Below are positions 11,201-24,282 of a DNA stretch of 64,000 nucleotides, one piece after another. The notes below the pieces were generated by a model that did no database searches, had not been told where the DNA came from, and worked only from the letters and a program-made list of their open reading frames with translations. The stretch comes from Lobosporangium transversale (lineage: Eukaryota > Mortierellomycota > Mortierellomycetes > Mortierellales > Mortierellaceae), in assembly GCF_002105155.1 (NCBI RefSeq), contig NW_019029052.1, positions 62,001 through 126,000 of the forward strand. Direction: 5' to 3'. A program made the translations under genes and the position numbers. Position 1 is the first letter of the stretch. Every line of letters begins with the position of its first letter.

Positions 11201-11601
11201 ATTCACGTGCACGATTAAAATGCTTGTGGAATATTTCAGTACCATGGGTGTTGAGGAACATTGGTACTCCTTTGGCCTCAATCACTTCCTCTAGCCTAAA
11301 GCAAAACAAAACACCTTTCCAGCTCCTTTTTCGCTAGAAGAATGTTGCCAAGTCTTCATTCTAGTCTAATAATGGTTGCCATTCGAGGATTTAAAAAACC
11401 GATTGATTGCAAGCTCAAGTCTTTGTCTCTAACAGCAATAGTATCAAGACAAATTGCTAGGTGGCATGCCCTGTTGCATATATTTTTCTTTTGTTCGCAT
11501 GGCATGTGGGAATATGATATTCGTTGAATATCTTTCTGTTTGTAAAGATATAGAAATCTTTCTGATTACACAGTTAACAAATGTAGTAGTTTTTGGTTTT
11601 G

Positions 11602-11634
<33 letters not shown>

Positions 11635-12139
11635 TACAGGTATATATCCAGTCATCTTCTTGTTTTTACGTGTAGAAAGAACAACTCCTTCTCAGCCATT
11701 TCACCGCCAATGAACGCGTAAATATTGGTCGGAATCTGTCCTTCAACAAAGATATGAACCATCGTAATCAAAAGATAAATCAACGAACGAATATTTGAAA
11801 GCCCGTGCCCTTAACAATATTTGATAACCATGACAAACTCTGATAATGTCCAGATTAAGAGTTTTGTTCGCTGCAAAGATAGTCCTTGTGCTTACTACCT
11901 TTAAACATACTTGAGACAGTATTAATATGTGCACTGTGAGCGATCCGTGAGCCATAAATCCAAAGGAACAATCGAGGCGCCATTACCAACGTGTTACATT
12001 TCCCAGCTCCTCCGAAAGGAGTCTTAAGTTTACTACGTTGGAAAAACAATGTTCATGGATTCTGAAGTAACACATCTTTTGTAAAGCAGGTTTACTTTAT
12101 TTCGTATGACTTATCATAATTCTGCTATCAAATAATGAA

Positions 12140-12174
<35 letters not shown>

Positions 12175-12175
12175 T
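11201..12175. other. Intergenic stretch with two long homopolymers
   Basis: No gene is supported. An A tract of about 31 bases lies near 11602-11632 and a T tract of about 30 bases near 12144-12174, immediately beyond the stop codon of the converging synthetase gene. Short open frames have no family features. Confidence 0.5.
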
Positions 12176-14761
12176 TTACAATTTGGCCCTTGGTGCATCG
12201 ACGACATCCTTAGGCTTGACCGTATCGTCCTCTTTACCACCCTCACCATCATTTCCAACCAAGCCCAATTTGCGCATCACTTCCTCCAATTCATTCAAGA
12301 CTGTCACATCTTCGATCGTTGCTGGGACCACCAACTGTTTGTTCTCCAAGGATTTGCCTGCAATGATATCTCGAATAGTCCTTCTCAAGATCTTTCCGCT
12401 CCTGGTCTTGGGCAATCGATGGACGACATATGTTTGATTATAATTTGCAATCGCTCCCAAATTGTTTCGAACCATCTGAGTGACTTGTTTCTTAATCTCC
12501 TCTTCTGACTCGGTCACTCCAGACTTCAGGACGATTAAACCCATTGGTACTTGACCCTTCAATTTGTCTGACAACGGTACCACACAACATTCTGAAACCG
12601 CCGGATGCTCCGCCAGGATCTGTTCGACCGATCCTGTTGACATTCGATGTCCCGCTACTTGCATGATATCATCCGTTCGTGACATTATATGCACATACCC
12701 ATCCTCATCTATAATCCCTGCGTCTCCTGTATCATAGTAGCCCGGGAACCTAGATAGGTAGCTCTTGTGGAAGCCTGAAGGGTTATTCCAAAGCGTATGC
12801 AAAGCGGATGGCGGTAAAGGAAGTTTGATCACCAAGTTTCCAAAATTGTTCGGTCCCAATTCTGTGATTCGATAACCTGTAGCTGAATCCTCGGGTTCTG
12901 TCAACACTCGAACATCATAGCCAGGCAATGGCATGCCTGCAGATCCATCCCGAACCGCAATCGGTGTAACTTTAGTTCCATGAGCATCTTCCAATCCTTG
13001 GCAAGCTCCTGTGACTGGGGATCCTGACTCGGTCGACCAATAATTATCCACCACAGGTTTTCCTCCGATGACATGTCGGAAATGATCAATCGTCCCTTTA
13101 TCGGATCGTTCACCTGCCAGGAATAACCCTGTCAATGACCTGAGATCGTATTGCGCACTCAATTTAGCATGCGGATCCTCACGTCGAACCGCTCTTAGAG
13201 CTGTTGGGGCAGTGAAGAAGGTGTTGACTTTGTACTCTTGAATAATTCGGAAGAAAGCGCCCGCGTCAGGTGTTCCAATCGGTTTACCTTCATACAGGAC
13301 TGTAGAGCAACCCATTAACAGTGGTCCATAGCAGATAAAACTATGTCCAACCACCCAACCGACATCACTAGCGCAGAACATTACATCTCCAGGTTTGGAA
13401 CCAAATAGGTTAATCATGCTAGCCATTGTCTGCGTTGCATGTCCACCATTATCACGCACCACACCCTATAATAATTATATAAACGTGCAAAATACAATCG
13501 TATAAGGTATACGGTGAAGATATGGTAGGCACAAGGAAAAGTAGGTAGGCTTGTTTAAATGAAGGGGGAAAAAAAAACACTATAATCTCAACCAACCTTG
13601 GGTAGCCCTGTGGTGCCACTAGTATAAAGAATATACAATGGGTGTTGGCTTTCAACAGGGACATATTCCTTGAATTGTTTTCCTGCAAGACGAATGCGCT
13701 GCATCTCATCATGCCAGTCCAGGTCACCACGAGCAGGATCCAAGACTGCGCGTCCTGCCTCACGCTGGAAAATGACCCTATAAGCTGGTTTATGATCGCT
13801 CATATCGATGGCCTGATCAAGCATGGCTAATAGATAGAATCACAAATGCATATTGAAAAAGTTCAGGATGAGAGGATTTCTTATTTTTTTTTTTCCCACG
13901 CTAGATCTGGATAGCTCACATTGTACATTTTTTTTTAAGTAAAATACTTTTGCCTATTTTGAATACCTTTGTAAGGCACAATTCTGTTAACCTCAATACC
14001 ACAGGATCCCCCGATAATCAGTTTGGGCTTACTGTCATCGATACGCTTTTTGATCTCTAACGGAGCAAATCCTCCAAAGACAACCTAACCAAATCATTTT
14101 GATAAATGATTATTAGGGTCATAAATGTTTCTCGTTTGATATTTGAGACCGAGGCGAGACGATATTAATTTAAACTTTTGATTGTTCCAAACTACTGGTC
14201 CCAAACTTACACTATGAGTAACTCCTAGGCGGGCACACGCAAGCATCGATACCAGCGCTTCCGGAACCATGGGCACTGAAGAATATAAACCGAACTTTAG
14301 CAATTGAAGAGAAAATAAAGAGGGAGGGAGAGAGGGAGCAACATTCTTCACTTGAACATTTGAACGAGTTTTTTTTTTTTTTTTTTTTTTTGCTTACTGT
14401 AGATAAGAACCAAGTCTCCTTTTTTAACACCATGTGAGGCAATGAGACCTGCACATGTCTGGACTTGATTCAACAGTTCTTTAAAAGTGATGGCTCGTTT
14501 CTCCTTACTCACAGGAGAATCATAATAGATCGCAACCTGTTGGCCTCGACCTTGTAGAACATGTCGATCAATCGCATTAAAACACGTATTGAGCTTCCCA
14601 TCCTTGAACCAAGTATAATCCATAGGTGAAGAAGGAGGCGCAGGTGTCAACACCTTGGAATAAGGAACATCCCAATGAAGCAAGGATGCAAAATGATGCC
14701 AATACGTATCTGGATCATGAATTGAGATTTGTTGAGCTATACTCTGCTGATGAGGTTCCAT
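12176..14761 (-). CDS. Propionyl/acetyl-CoA synthetase-like enzyme (PrpE/ACSS3 type), peroxisomal tail
   Basis: This is a member of the AMP-forming acyl-CoA synthetase family, which converts short-chain acids to acyl-CoA through an acyl-adenylate. Five exons: 14761 to about 14398, then about 14280-14213, 14084-13969, 13826-13598 and 13468-12176, giving about 690 residues. Visible boxes in order are L-Y-T-S-G-T-T-G-L-P-K (split by the last intron), F-T-A-P-T-A-L, V-D-N-Y-W-S-T-E-S-G, Y-D-T-G-D-A-G and the catalytic-lysine box R-S-G-K-I-L-R-R. The Y-W-S-T-E-S-G context with D-N before it resembles PrpE/ACSS3 more than acetyl-CoA synthetase 1. The protein ends in A-K-L, a good PTS1 peroxisomal signal, which would fit propionyl-CoA formation during odd-chain breakdown. 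An upstream Ser-rich frame (15107 down) in another register could be a presequence only if an unseen intron joins it. Substrate is inferred. Confidence 0.82.
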
Positions 14762-15899
14762 GGTGTTGGGGGCAGTGATAAGAAGATGGAGGAAGATGGT
14801 TCGTGGAATCCAAGGCCGGAAGTGCAGATGCGGAAGTAGAACAAGTTGGAAAACAGTTTAGAAAGGTGGTTTGTAAACGAACCAGAGTACTGAAGGCAGG
14901 AATGAGTGAGGAATGGGGTGTTGGATGAGATGCTGAATGAGGTGCTGAATGGGATGCTGAATGAGAACGGCAATAAAGAGAACAACCCGGGGGAAGTGTA
15001 CGAGGTGAGGAAATTGAAGAAGAAGGAGAAGAAGAAAAGAAAGAGGAGCTTTTTGTAACTGTGACCGAGGCTCGAGATGTGACAGACAGAGCAAGAGTTG
15101 GGGACATTTGTTACGTGGGCCGAACACGCGATTGTCCTGTGTGCGGGGCAGTTAACATATTTTGTGGAGCGTAGTCGGATGAAATAATCGAGAGCCCGAA
15201 TTGGCCCAAATCTCTCGATACTGTTGTCTTCTCAGACAAAAACGACAGTGATCGAGATAATGATGATGGTGCGGACATGAATAATCGCGCTTAGTGCCTC
15301 TGGTGGGGTGGCAGTGCTTCTTTATTCATAATCACGGTCAATCTTATGGTCCTGGATGTACGCATCAATGTTCTATTTGGACAATAGACAATGGCTCCTC
15401 GCATCCCATGTGTGACCACTGCTTCTGTAGCAGCCGTAGTGATGCGTGTTGCCAGGAAGTGGTTGTACGACATTCGTTTGGAAATGAGCAAGGAGATAAA
15501 GAGAATTGAATTGGAGGGAGAAATGCAGACTGCTGTCGTTCGTTATTTCATGTGTTTGAAAGAAGAGAGATAAAAGGCAAACAAACGTTTATAGCGTTTT
15601 CACACATGCATTGCAACAAGAAGAAAGAGATGACAGTAGGGCAAGCAAGTTGGCGAGTAAGACAATGTCATGGTCATGATGAAGTTTGTAGGTCAATAAT
15701 AGGACCGAGCGTTGTGTGTGGTGCAACAAACAGATCAAACATACATCTCTAACATGAGCCTCGTAAACATCCTGTTTCTGGCTAGAAGGTCCATCACTCC
15801 AATAAAAAAAAAAATGAAAGAAACAGGTGGACGATCCATAGCGTTTAAGATAAGGGGGAAGGCAGCTATCAACTGTACTTTATTTCCTCTTGTTTCTTC
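14762..15899. other. Divergent intergenic region, no secure gene
   Basis: This region separates the synthetase start from the 3' end of the Ser/Asn-rich gene. A 60-codon plus frame at 15391-15573 begins with a short hydrophobic segment and basic residues, and could be a small protein, but nothing confirms it. A GATGCTGAATGAG-type imperfect repeat lies at about 14920-14970. I see no RNA gene. Confidence 0.4.
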
Positions 15900-17458
15900 T
15901 CACAGATCTACAGGTAGGTATTGATCTTGTGAATCATCGAATAGATCATGGCTTGGCGTGAACTTTACGGGGCGCCTTCCAAGCAAGAACTTTATCATTG
16001 GAGTCATTAAATCCGTCTCTTCGATGGGCTATCAAGAAGGAAAACAAAGAAAAAAAATATATGAAGTGACAGAAACGCATTATACTTATTAATACCATCA
16101 ATCGATCAATCAACTAATCAATCAATCAGTCCATGGAAATATCAAAATAACCCCCGTACTGATCCTTCTTGTAAAGCCTTTGCTCTCGCTAGCGCCCGGT
16201 AATACTTTGGTATAAAAGCTCGTGAGGCTTCGTCATGGATGCATCGATGTGTGCAACTGGTGTTACTGGTGCTGTTGCTGGTACTCTTGCTGCTGGTACT
16301 CTTGCTATTGGTGCTGCTGCTGTTGGTGTTGTTGCTTTTGGTACTACTACTTCCGCTGTTGTTGTTTTTGGTGCTGCTACTTTTGGCGTTGCTGCTTTCG
16401 GTGTTGCGATTACTGGTGTTGCCACTACTGGTGTTGCTATTATCGGCACCGTCGTTGCTGTTGCTGCTGCTGCTGCTGCTGCTATTGGCACCATTGCTGT
16501 TACTGGCACCGTTGTTACCACTACTACTTTTGGTGTTGCTGCTACTGGCGTTGCTGCTACTGGTGCTGCTGCTACTGGTGTTGCTACTATTGGTGCCGTT
16601 GCTATTGGTGCTGTTGCCACTTGCGCTGTTGCTGCTGGCATTGTTGTTGTTATGGGTGCCATTACCAATATTGTTGGCGCTGCTTTTACTTTTATCATGG
16701 CCTGTGCTTTCATCATGACTCGTGCTTTCAGCTGCATTAAGGATCCACCTTGATGGGATCTCTCTTTTCTGAAGCGCGCTCTCTTCAGCTGACTCAGATG
16801 TTCCTAATGTTATGTCGTTTTTCTGATGTGCACTCTCCCCAGCTCCGGTTGAATTGTTAGGGGACCATTCAGATGATCCAAATATCGGCTCCACATTCCC
16901 TTTCATGAAATTAAGGAACCATTCTAATGATCCAGATACCTGACTAATATCCCGTTGCCCAATCTCTTTAATGGCATTAAGGATCCATTCAGGTGGCTCG
17001 AATGTCAGCCCATAACTCTGATTCTTGCTCTCGCCTCTTGAATCTGTATAATCCCCACGTTTCTCCCACCGAGGAACTTGCCAGGTTTGGTTCAAGTTCT
17101 CACAGATACGGATATGTCGTGAAAGCTTTCTCTTCTTTATTTTCCTCCCGTCCTCATCAATGTTTTCAGTATTGGTGCTGTTTTGTTGGGCAGTTGCTTG
17201 TTCCTCCTTTTCCCCCGGTCTCTCGTTAGGCTTCTCAGGCATTCCTAGATTAAGGTTATAAAAGAAATCAAAGGCGGTGTTGACGGTTTCAAGAGTGACC
17301 CCGGAGCGGTTAAAGCGATTCTGACGTCGGGCGAGCGCAGTAGCCCTCTTCAATCCTTGCTTCCTTTCTGATTCGACGAGCTCACATAGCTCGTAAAAAA
17401 GGTGGAGTGATTCTATGGGCAAAAAAGGTGGACATGAGGCGGTGCTTGTGTTTTGCAT
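15900..17458 (-). CDS. Ser/Asn/Thr-rich protein of unknown function
   Basis: I propose two exons, 17458-16160 and 16028-15900. The donor TCA|GTACGG and the acceptor TTCTTGATAG|CCC keep the frame, and both exon lengths are multiples of three, for 475 residues. Without splicing the frame would stop at 16142. The N-terminal 75 residues are ordered-looking, with L-H-L-F-Y-E-L-C-E-L and A-L-A-R-R-Q-N-R-F-N-R-S-G-V-T-L-E. A basic cluster K-I-K-K-R-K-L follows. Three loosely repeated segments then share W-I-L-N-A / W-F-L-N-F / W-S-P-N and E-S-A words. About 190 residues are almost only Ser, Asn, Thr, Gly and Ala, encoded by GCT/AGT/AAT-type triplet runs. The end returns to ordinary composition. The start is the first ATG after a long T tract. 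I do not recognise the family. The basic patch suggests, but does not prove, a nuclear protein. Confidence 0.55.
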
Positions 17459-17501
17459 GGCGATGCTTGGTCGTGGTAAAACAAAAAGTCGTTTTTGTGT
17501 G

Positions 17502-17538
<37 letters not shown>

Positions 17539-18238
17539 GAATGAAAAAGAATAAGATAAAAGAGAAGAGAGAAAAACAAAGAGAGAGAGAGAAGAGCGGC
17601 AGATCTTGTTGAAGAAAGCAAAAAAAGCAAAAGAAATGAAAAAGGATCGCCAGCAAATAAAAATAAAAAGTTTGCTCACTGATCGACATGGACATGGTCC
17701 AGCCTCTTTAATGATCGACAAAATAAAATGCTGCTCCTTCCCGTGGGCGCAGATCTCCAAACCTTATTATGTAAAATGCTTTTATTAGAAGGAAAAAAAA
17801 AAAAAAAAAAAGTAAAAGGAATGCGCAGAAAAGAAATATATAAAAAGAGAGACAGAACTGCGTTTTTTGTTTTTATTTTTGATTCTCTTTCTCTCTCATC
17901 CTCTCCCCTCCAATACCGCCGTCCTTCCTTCCTTCCCTCATCTCCTTCCCCTCTTCATCCTCCCTTCCTCATCTTTTTTTCTTTTTTTTTATCCTCATCT
18001 CCATCTCATTTCATTTCATTTCTTCTAATCCAACTGGGTATGTTCTTTCTCTTCTCTTCTCAACCAATTATCCGTTTTTATCGTTTATTTTTTAATTTTA
18101 TTTTTTTTTTATCCAACCAAATTCATTCATTCTCTCCAGGGGCAATTTTTACTCGTGTATACGATCTCGAAACGGAATCTCATCAACTCACCATTGCTTT
18201 ACAAATGCATTCTTAGGTTTCTTTTTTCCCTTTTCCCA

Positions 18239-18979
18239 ATGAAGTTTCCAACTGCAGCTCTCTTGGGCGTCTTTTCATTGGCGCTTTCCTTTACGCCAAC
18301 ATTTGTCCAGGCGTGCGAACGTGAATGTCAGGTGAATGTCTCTCGTGCCTTCGCAGACAAGTACCAAATCGTCTCGGGTGATTATTTCACCCTCCTTAAC
18401 AGCAAGGTCGAGAAGAGTCTGTTCTATGGTGTTCCTGTCAACGATCTGCTGTCCTCTGTAGAGACCAATAATGCTATCAAGTTGATCCAAGAGTCCGTCG
18501 TCAAGGCCCAGAATGCTTGGGATGTCACTATTTTCCAAACGGTCTTTGACACCATCTTCAAGGACGAGCCCAAGTTCAAGGGAGATTGCAATCACCCCTA
18601 TCGTGTTAAACAACCCCCTCTAGGTGTCAATTGGACCATGCCTGATTGTCATAATATGGACTACATCTGTGGTAACCCACCTTCCATCTGTCATTTCATG
18701 CCCATGATCAAGACCAGGATCGTTAAGAAGCTGATGATGCAGTTGCAGGCCCGTGTCGATGGAGATGATTCGGATGTCTATATCAACTATATAGGACTCG
18801 CTCTCCAGACCCTGTTGACTCAGCAACCGAAGTTACAGACATACTCTGCTACTCTGCACGGAAACTTGAACCAGGTCCTGGAGGAGCTCAAGCAAGATTT
18901 GATCCAGTTTGCAAATGAGGGACAATGGAAAAAAGAATGGGATATGGAGATCAAGATTCTCTTGCTGACCTTCCCATGA
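18239..18979 (+). CDS. Secreted protein of unknown function with signal peptide
   Basis: Single exon, 246 residues. The start at 18239 is preferred over an in-frame ATG at 18155 because it begins a clear signal peptide: M-K-F-P, then a hydrophobic core, then T-F-V-Q-A with cleavage before C-E-R-E-C. The mature protein has about eight Cys, mostly in pairs (C-E-R-E-C, D-C-N-H-P, D-C-H-N, Y-I-C-G, I-C-H-F), consistent with disulfides in an extracellular protein. N-V-S and N-W-T are possible N-glycosylation sites. The upstream leader is pyrimidine-rich (17880-18150), typical of a fungal promoter. No enzyme motif is visible. I do not recognise the family. Confidence 0.75.
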   Translation: MKFPTAALLGVFSLALSFTPTFVQACERECQVNVSRAFADKYQIVSGDYFTLLNSKVEKSLFYGVPVNDLLSSVETNNAIKLIQESVVKAQNAWDVTIFQTVFDTIFKDEPKFKGDCNHPYRVKQPPLGVNWTMPDCHNMDYICGNPPSICHFMPMIKTRIVKKLMMQLQARVDGDDSDVYINYIGLALQTLLTQQPKLQTYSATLHGNLNQVLEELKQDLIQFANEGQWKKEWDMEIKILLLTFP

Positions 18980-19930
18980 CAATATTTTTTCCTTTTTCCC
19001 TTTCTTTTTCCCTGATATAATAATATGATATAATATAGTATAATATTTATTTATACAATATAGTATAGAATAATACAATAGCATTAAATAATAGAAAAAA
19101 GCTCGCGCTGTGTCTCGTGATGGAATCCTTTTTCCCTCTTATTTGTCCTTCCGCTTGCTTGTGTTGTGTGGTGTGACAAGAGTGTTTTCCGTTCACTTCA
19201 GCTTGGAAGCCTGGATGATTGTATCACATTCTAGTGTCTCGCTTTTTTAATCCAGACTTTTGTCTACCTACATGCACATCTTACACTGCTTTTGCTCTGC
19301 CTCCGCTCGTTTTGGGTTTTGGTTATTAGTTTTTGGTTCTAGACTATGAGACATGAGTGCCGAGCCGATTCTCAAGATCTAAACTCATCCTGAGACAGCA
19401 ATTTCAATGTCCACCTTCAATTTGTTCATATCATCTAATCATCAAGCGCGTGACAGGCGGCCAATGAAAGGCCATTTTAATTTTTTATTTTTTTTTTATT
19501 TTTACTTTTACTTTTATTTTTATTCACATTGCTTTATTATTATTTTATCTTTCAATCTTATTTTATATTCCATTTTTTATTTATTTCCCATTTTTATTTT
19601 ATTATCCATTTTTATTTATTTATTATTTGCGGGGTTGTAAAAAAAAAAAAGATACAAGGTGTAATAAAGAAACATGTCGACTATGTGTTGAAGGTATAAC
19701 TGTATATAATAAGTTGTTCATACTTTAGGAATAAAATAACTCGATGGATGGGAAATAGTTTACTTTTTTTTTTTTTTTTTTTTAGCTTTTTGCTTTTTGC
19801 TTTTTTACCATTGTTTTTGTTGTTTGCAAGTTAAGTTAAAAGTAGATTTGTAATGTCGTAGTCAATCAGCCAGAGTAAGATTAAGTTCCTAGATTTTGCT
19901 TTTTTTGCTTTTGCCTTTTTTTTTTTCTGT
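18980..19930. other. AT-rich intergenic stretch between convergent genes
   Basis: The 3' flank of the secreted-protein gene holds ATAATATAG-type repeats (19015-19090), then TTTTATTTTT-rich sequence (19475-19625) and T tracts near 19765 and 19917. No gene is supported. Confidence 0.5.
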
Positions 19931-20311
19931 TCACATTTTAACTCGAAAGGGTGTATCGTCCACAAAAGCTCCATGCTCCCTTGATGCTACCAGGAATCCC
20001 TTATTCACAATAATCGCTCCACACACCTTCGCCATCACCAGCTTTGCTGTCCGGGGTGGGTTATTTCCATTGGTCACCAAATGTGTACACTTGCGTTTCC
20101 ATTCATCATGATCCTGACTTATATCCTCCAGAACAACCCCCCCAAGCTCCTGGATCGTCTTCTTGAACTGCCCCCGATCAACCAGCGAAATCCCTGTCAA
20201 CATAAAGTAGAATCGAGGGACCGGAAGCCTTTGCACCTCCATGTCTTTTAAGGGCAGAAATAAGAGCAATACCATGAACAATAGCAATGATGGTAATTAA
20301 AAAGTAAAAGG

Positions 20312-20342
<31 letters not shown>

Positions 20343-20658
20343 GAAAGAAAAAGAAAAAAAAAAAGCGACTGATAAGCATTCGGTTTGAAAACTTACAACC
20401 CCTCTCTCTATTCCCCCAAAAAACTATCAAGCCTGCAAGAACCTTACCATGAGAAAGAGCTTCAAGGCGGCTACTCGACGCTTCGCGTTGTATTGGTTTA
20501 TATGTTTTGTATCCAAGCGATTCCAATAATGCCCGCTTCTTTTCTCGACCTTCAACATCGACCCAGTACACTGCATCTTCACCATATCGCTCTGAGGACT
20601 TGTCAAAATAGTTTTCAGGAATACTCGATCCATCTCTCGAAACATCAGGCGTCTAATG

Positions 20659-20689
<31 letters not shown>

Positions 20690-23600
20690 AAAAAAAAAAA
20701 TTGAGAAATACAAAAAAAAAACAACTCATGAAATCAAGAAAAAAAAAAAAAAAGCTTTTACCTCACAAATGCCAGAATGGTCCATGTCCGTAGTGGATAA
20801 TTGAGTACCTCCAGGGGTTGGTAGCGGTCTTCGTCGTCTTTTACCATTGTTTGTACTGCGGGTCATTGTAAGCATCGGCATGGGCTGCCAGATAAAGCTA
20901 TCCGAGAGCCCATTCCCTTCTTGTTGAGTTGCCATTGGGCCACTAAATGTCACTGGTATCGAGATATCTAAGCTGGCCGAGGATGACATTGTATCACTTC
21001 CAAATATCGCACTCAGCGCTCCTGCTGCAGTTCCCTGAAACGTCTGTGTCGGGCTGGATTGTGATCCAGTCCCATGCTGATGGGCTGCGTATCCTGTACT
21101 GGCTGCTCTACCAAACCCTATCACAGGCGTCTTCTTACCAGATCTTTGTGATGGAGAAGTAGATCTCGAAGATGGTAGGACCGCTAGTGCTGGACGATCC
21201 TGTGGTGAACGCAAATGGGTCGTAGTAGTCGCTAGCGTTAAATGCCTTCCATCATACGTCTCCGGATAGTCACGCTCATCTACTCGCATCCTAGTCTCAT
21301 CACACTTATAGAGCCATTCGGGTGAGACAATAAAGGCGCTATTGCGTTTAGCGTTCTTAAGATCCCGCTTTGCATCCATCGTCGCTTTGCCATTGTGTAT
21401 CAAATGAGAAGCAGTAGAATTATACTTTATAATAAGGCGTGCACCCATATCAGTAACCATATCCTGCATTTCACGGTGATCTCCTAGGACTCGAGTAGGT
21501 AAACAAATGACAAGTCCCGCTAGTGGCCTATTGGATGATCCTGATTGTTGGACTTGACTCTGGGTGAGGTTGGAAGAGGAGCTGTTTGATCGAAAACTTT
21601 CACCATTTTGGTAACCGTTCTCTGATTGAATCCACCCTGGACTATCCTGAACCTCGGTTTTCATTTCTTCAGGCTCTTCTTCCTTTAATAAAAAGTCTTT
21701 GAACGGTACCGCCTTCCCCTGGTGCCAATATAAATATAGGTATCGATATGTATATATATCAATACCTTTTAGTGAGCCAGGTTGCTTTAATGAATCGTGG
21801 TCCCAAACATCATGATGCTTTCTGGCTTTAATGAGCTTACCTCTTCAATACATCGTTTAAGCCATTCCATTCTGACGACAGGTCGACCATGCTTGGCCAT
21901 ATATTCGTATTTGGGTCCGATAGGAGCATCTGCAATAAGCACATCCGTTTCTACGGTATGTAACTTGTCCAGACAAACACCCCCCAAGATCTTAATCGTA
22001 CGCTGGATGTGACGATACTCTGTCTCCTCCATCTGACTAGCACTAATGGATATTTTCAGATGCTCAAAGCCTTCTACAGGAATATTCCTCAAGGGTTTGA
22101 ACAAGAAATGATCGCTCCGCGGAATCACCCTTTCCTCTACTAGCGACCTCTCGAACCAACAGATAGTCATGACAACACCACGGAGACCCTTTGCCTTTTC
22201 CCATGACATAGACAATGGCACGATTGTTCGTACCTGTGCCTCGGTTGCTTCTGATGGTGGGCCCTCTGCTGCATCGAAATATGTCCCACCATTAGCAATC
22301 GTTTCTTCCCGGATCTTTGCCTCTGCCTTACACCCGTATGAAGTGATATATAATCCCAGAAATATGTTTGAGGAGGGTGCCTCCTCTTCTTCCTGTAGCG
22401 GTTGGACATCTAATTTCCACGAGTTTTCTTGTGTTGTTAGCGATCGCTGGGTTGTGGCTGTCATAGAGAGATCAACGAGTGCATCGGATAGTATCCCCGA
22501 GACTGTCCTAGCAGCCAATCCTTGGCGTGTTTGTCGTGGTGAGAGGTTGGGTGGTGATATTGTGGATGGAAGATCTGCTGGCATTGCAGGATCACGTACA
22601 GTCTCCTTGGACACTATAGTGTTCGATGAACTATTTGAAGATACAGATGAAGCTGAGACCCGTATTTGTGGACGCGAGGTTGGATCATGGGCGCTAGTGC
22701 TGCTACTGCCAGTCGAAGTTTTATTTTTGAAAGCAGGATCTGTGGTCCATGTGCCAGAACTCCCAGAACGTGTACGCCTGGGCTGACCATCCTCACCCCG
22801 TTGGAATGGTACGATATAGTCTGATTCGGGAAGAAGTCTCCTTTCCCGGTTTGAGCGACGTAACCAATCCATGTGCACGATATATGGAAGAGTGGAGTCA
22901 TCATCGAATAATGCAAGCGTGCTGTTAAGGTTGTTGGCATTCATTGTGGACAAATATCGGGTAAGTAAATGCGTTGGAGGGAGGACATTTTGGCATGTTG
23001 CGTTCAAGAGAAGAATAGGGAGGGAGAAGGAGAAGAAGGGGGAAATAAAAAAAATAGAGAAAATACATGCCTTGGACTCAATTCATATGATGGTACGAGG
23101 ACATGTGTGACCTCTTGTGGATCATATTCTGTAACATGAATCCCTCCTGTGATACGAATCATTTTCTTGAGACGTGTTACCTGTGCATCTGGAATGGAAG
23201 GGCAAAGGAAGATCTGGCAAGCCTCCAGAAACATTTCAGCTGGAGGCTGGATTTGTCCATCATTAATATTATCCTCTGGGTTAACGTCCTTTGGTTTTTC
23301 TTTGGCGCCCTGACCATTTGCCCTTTTCCCGCCATCTATATCATTAACATAGTGGATACACCGTTGAGCGAATGAAACTGTATAGATGAAGTGCGATTTT
23401 GCCTTTTATCTTCTTCTCCTGGTTCACGTGCTACGTTACCTTCTAGTAATGCTTTGTACAGAGATTCATCCGCACGCTCTAAATAAATTAAAGTGAATCA
23501 AAAAAATGACATGTCCTGATAATCAGTATCTGATATACTTGAAATATTCGCCTACATGCCATTCTCCTGATGAGCAAAGACGCCAATACAGATACTTTTT

Positions 23601-23834
23601 CTATTCTTTTTAGCATGATACCTTTTTTCGCCAAGGTGTCGATAAACCATTTTCGTGTTACACATTGGATACCCCACTGCAAAGCCGATGTGTATTTGTC
23701 TGTTGGAGAATTTTCGCAGATCAGATGTGTGGTCGAGTCTTTCAGTAAATCCTTTGTGTATTTCCCTCCATGCATGATTGTCGCCTTTTGAATATGCTGC
23801 CTTACATCTACATTTATAACAGGATTTCAATGAT

Positions 23835-23873
<39 letters not shown>

Positions 23874-24058
23874 TAGCCCAATCTTTTTGTCTAACAACGA
23901 CGACAGCAACAAGAGCGTATTCTGATGAAACATTAAATGCTAACCTGCTGGAAACCCTGTTACACATATTGAGCATCCTTTCAACGGCCCTGTTAAATAC
24001 TTTTCTGTGATCTGTATAATATGAATGGGACAATCAGATATTAATGATATGGTATGAT

Positions 24059-24098
<40 letters not shown>

Positions 24099-24246
24099 TC
24101 TCGTCCAACACCGTATGAAACAGGGGGGGGGAAAAAAAAATACCTCCTTCAAGTTGACAATTTCTCCTTTGCTCCACACTGTATACAACTGATCGATCCA
24201 TTCTGGAGTAACAACTGGGACACCTAATTCAAATGCTACCTAGTAG

Positions 24247-24282
<36 letters not shown>

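Noticed and set aside
16222..16753. Three overlapping plus-strand frames rich in Cys, Ala/Val or Leu
   Set aside because: They are antisense shadows of the Ser/Asn/Thr triplet-repeat region of the minus-strand gene.
17728..18216. 162-codon plus open frame
   Set aside because: It is a Ser/Phe/Pro translation of the pyrimidine-rich promoter of the secreted-protein gene.
22169..22786. 205-codon plus open frame
   Set aside because: It is antisense to well-supported BRCT exons and shows no independent motif.
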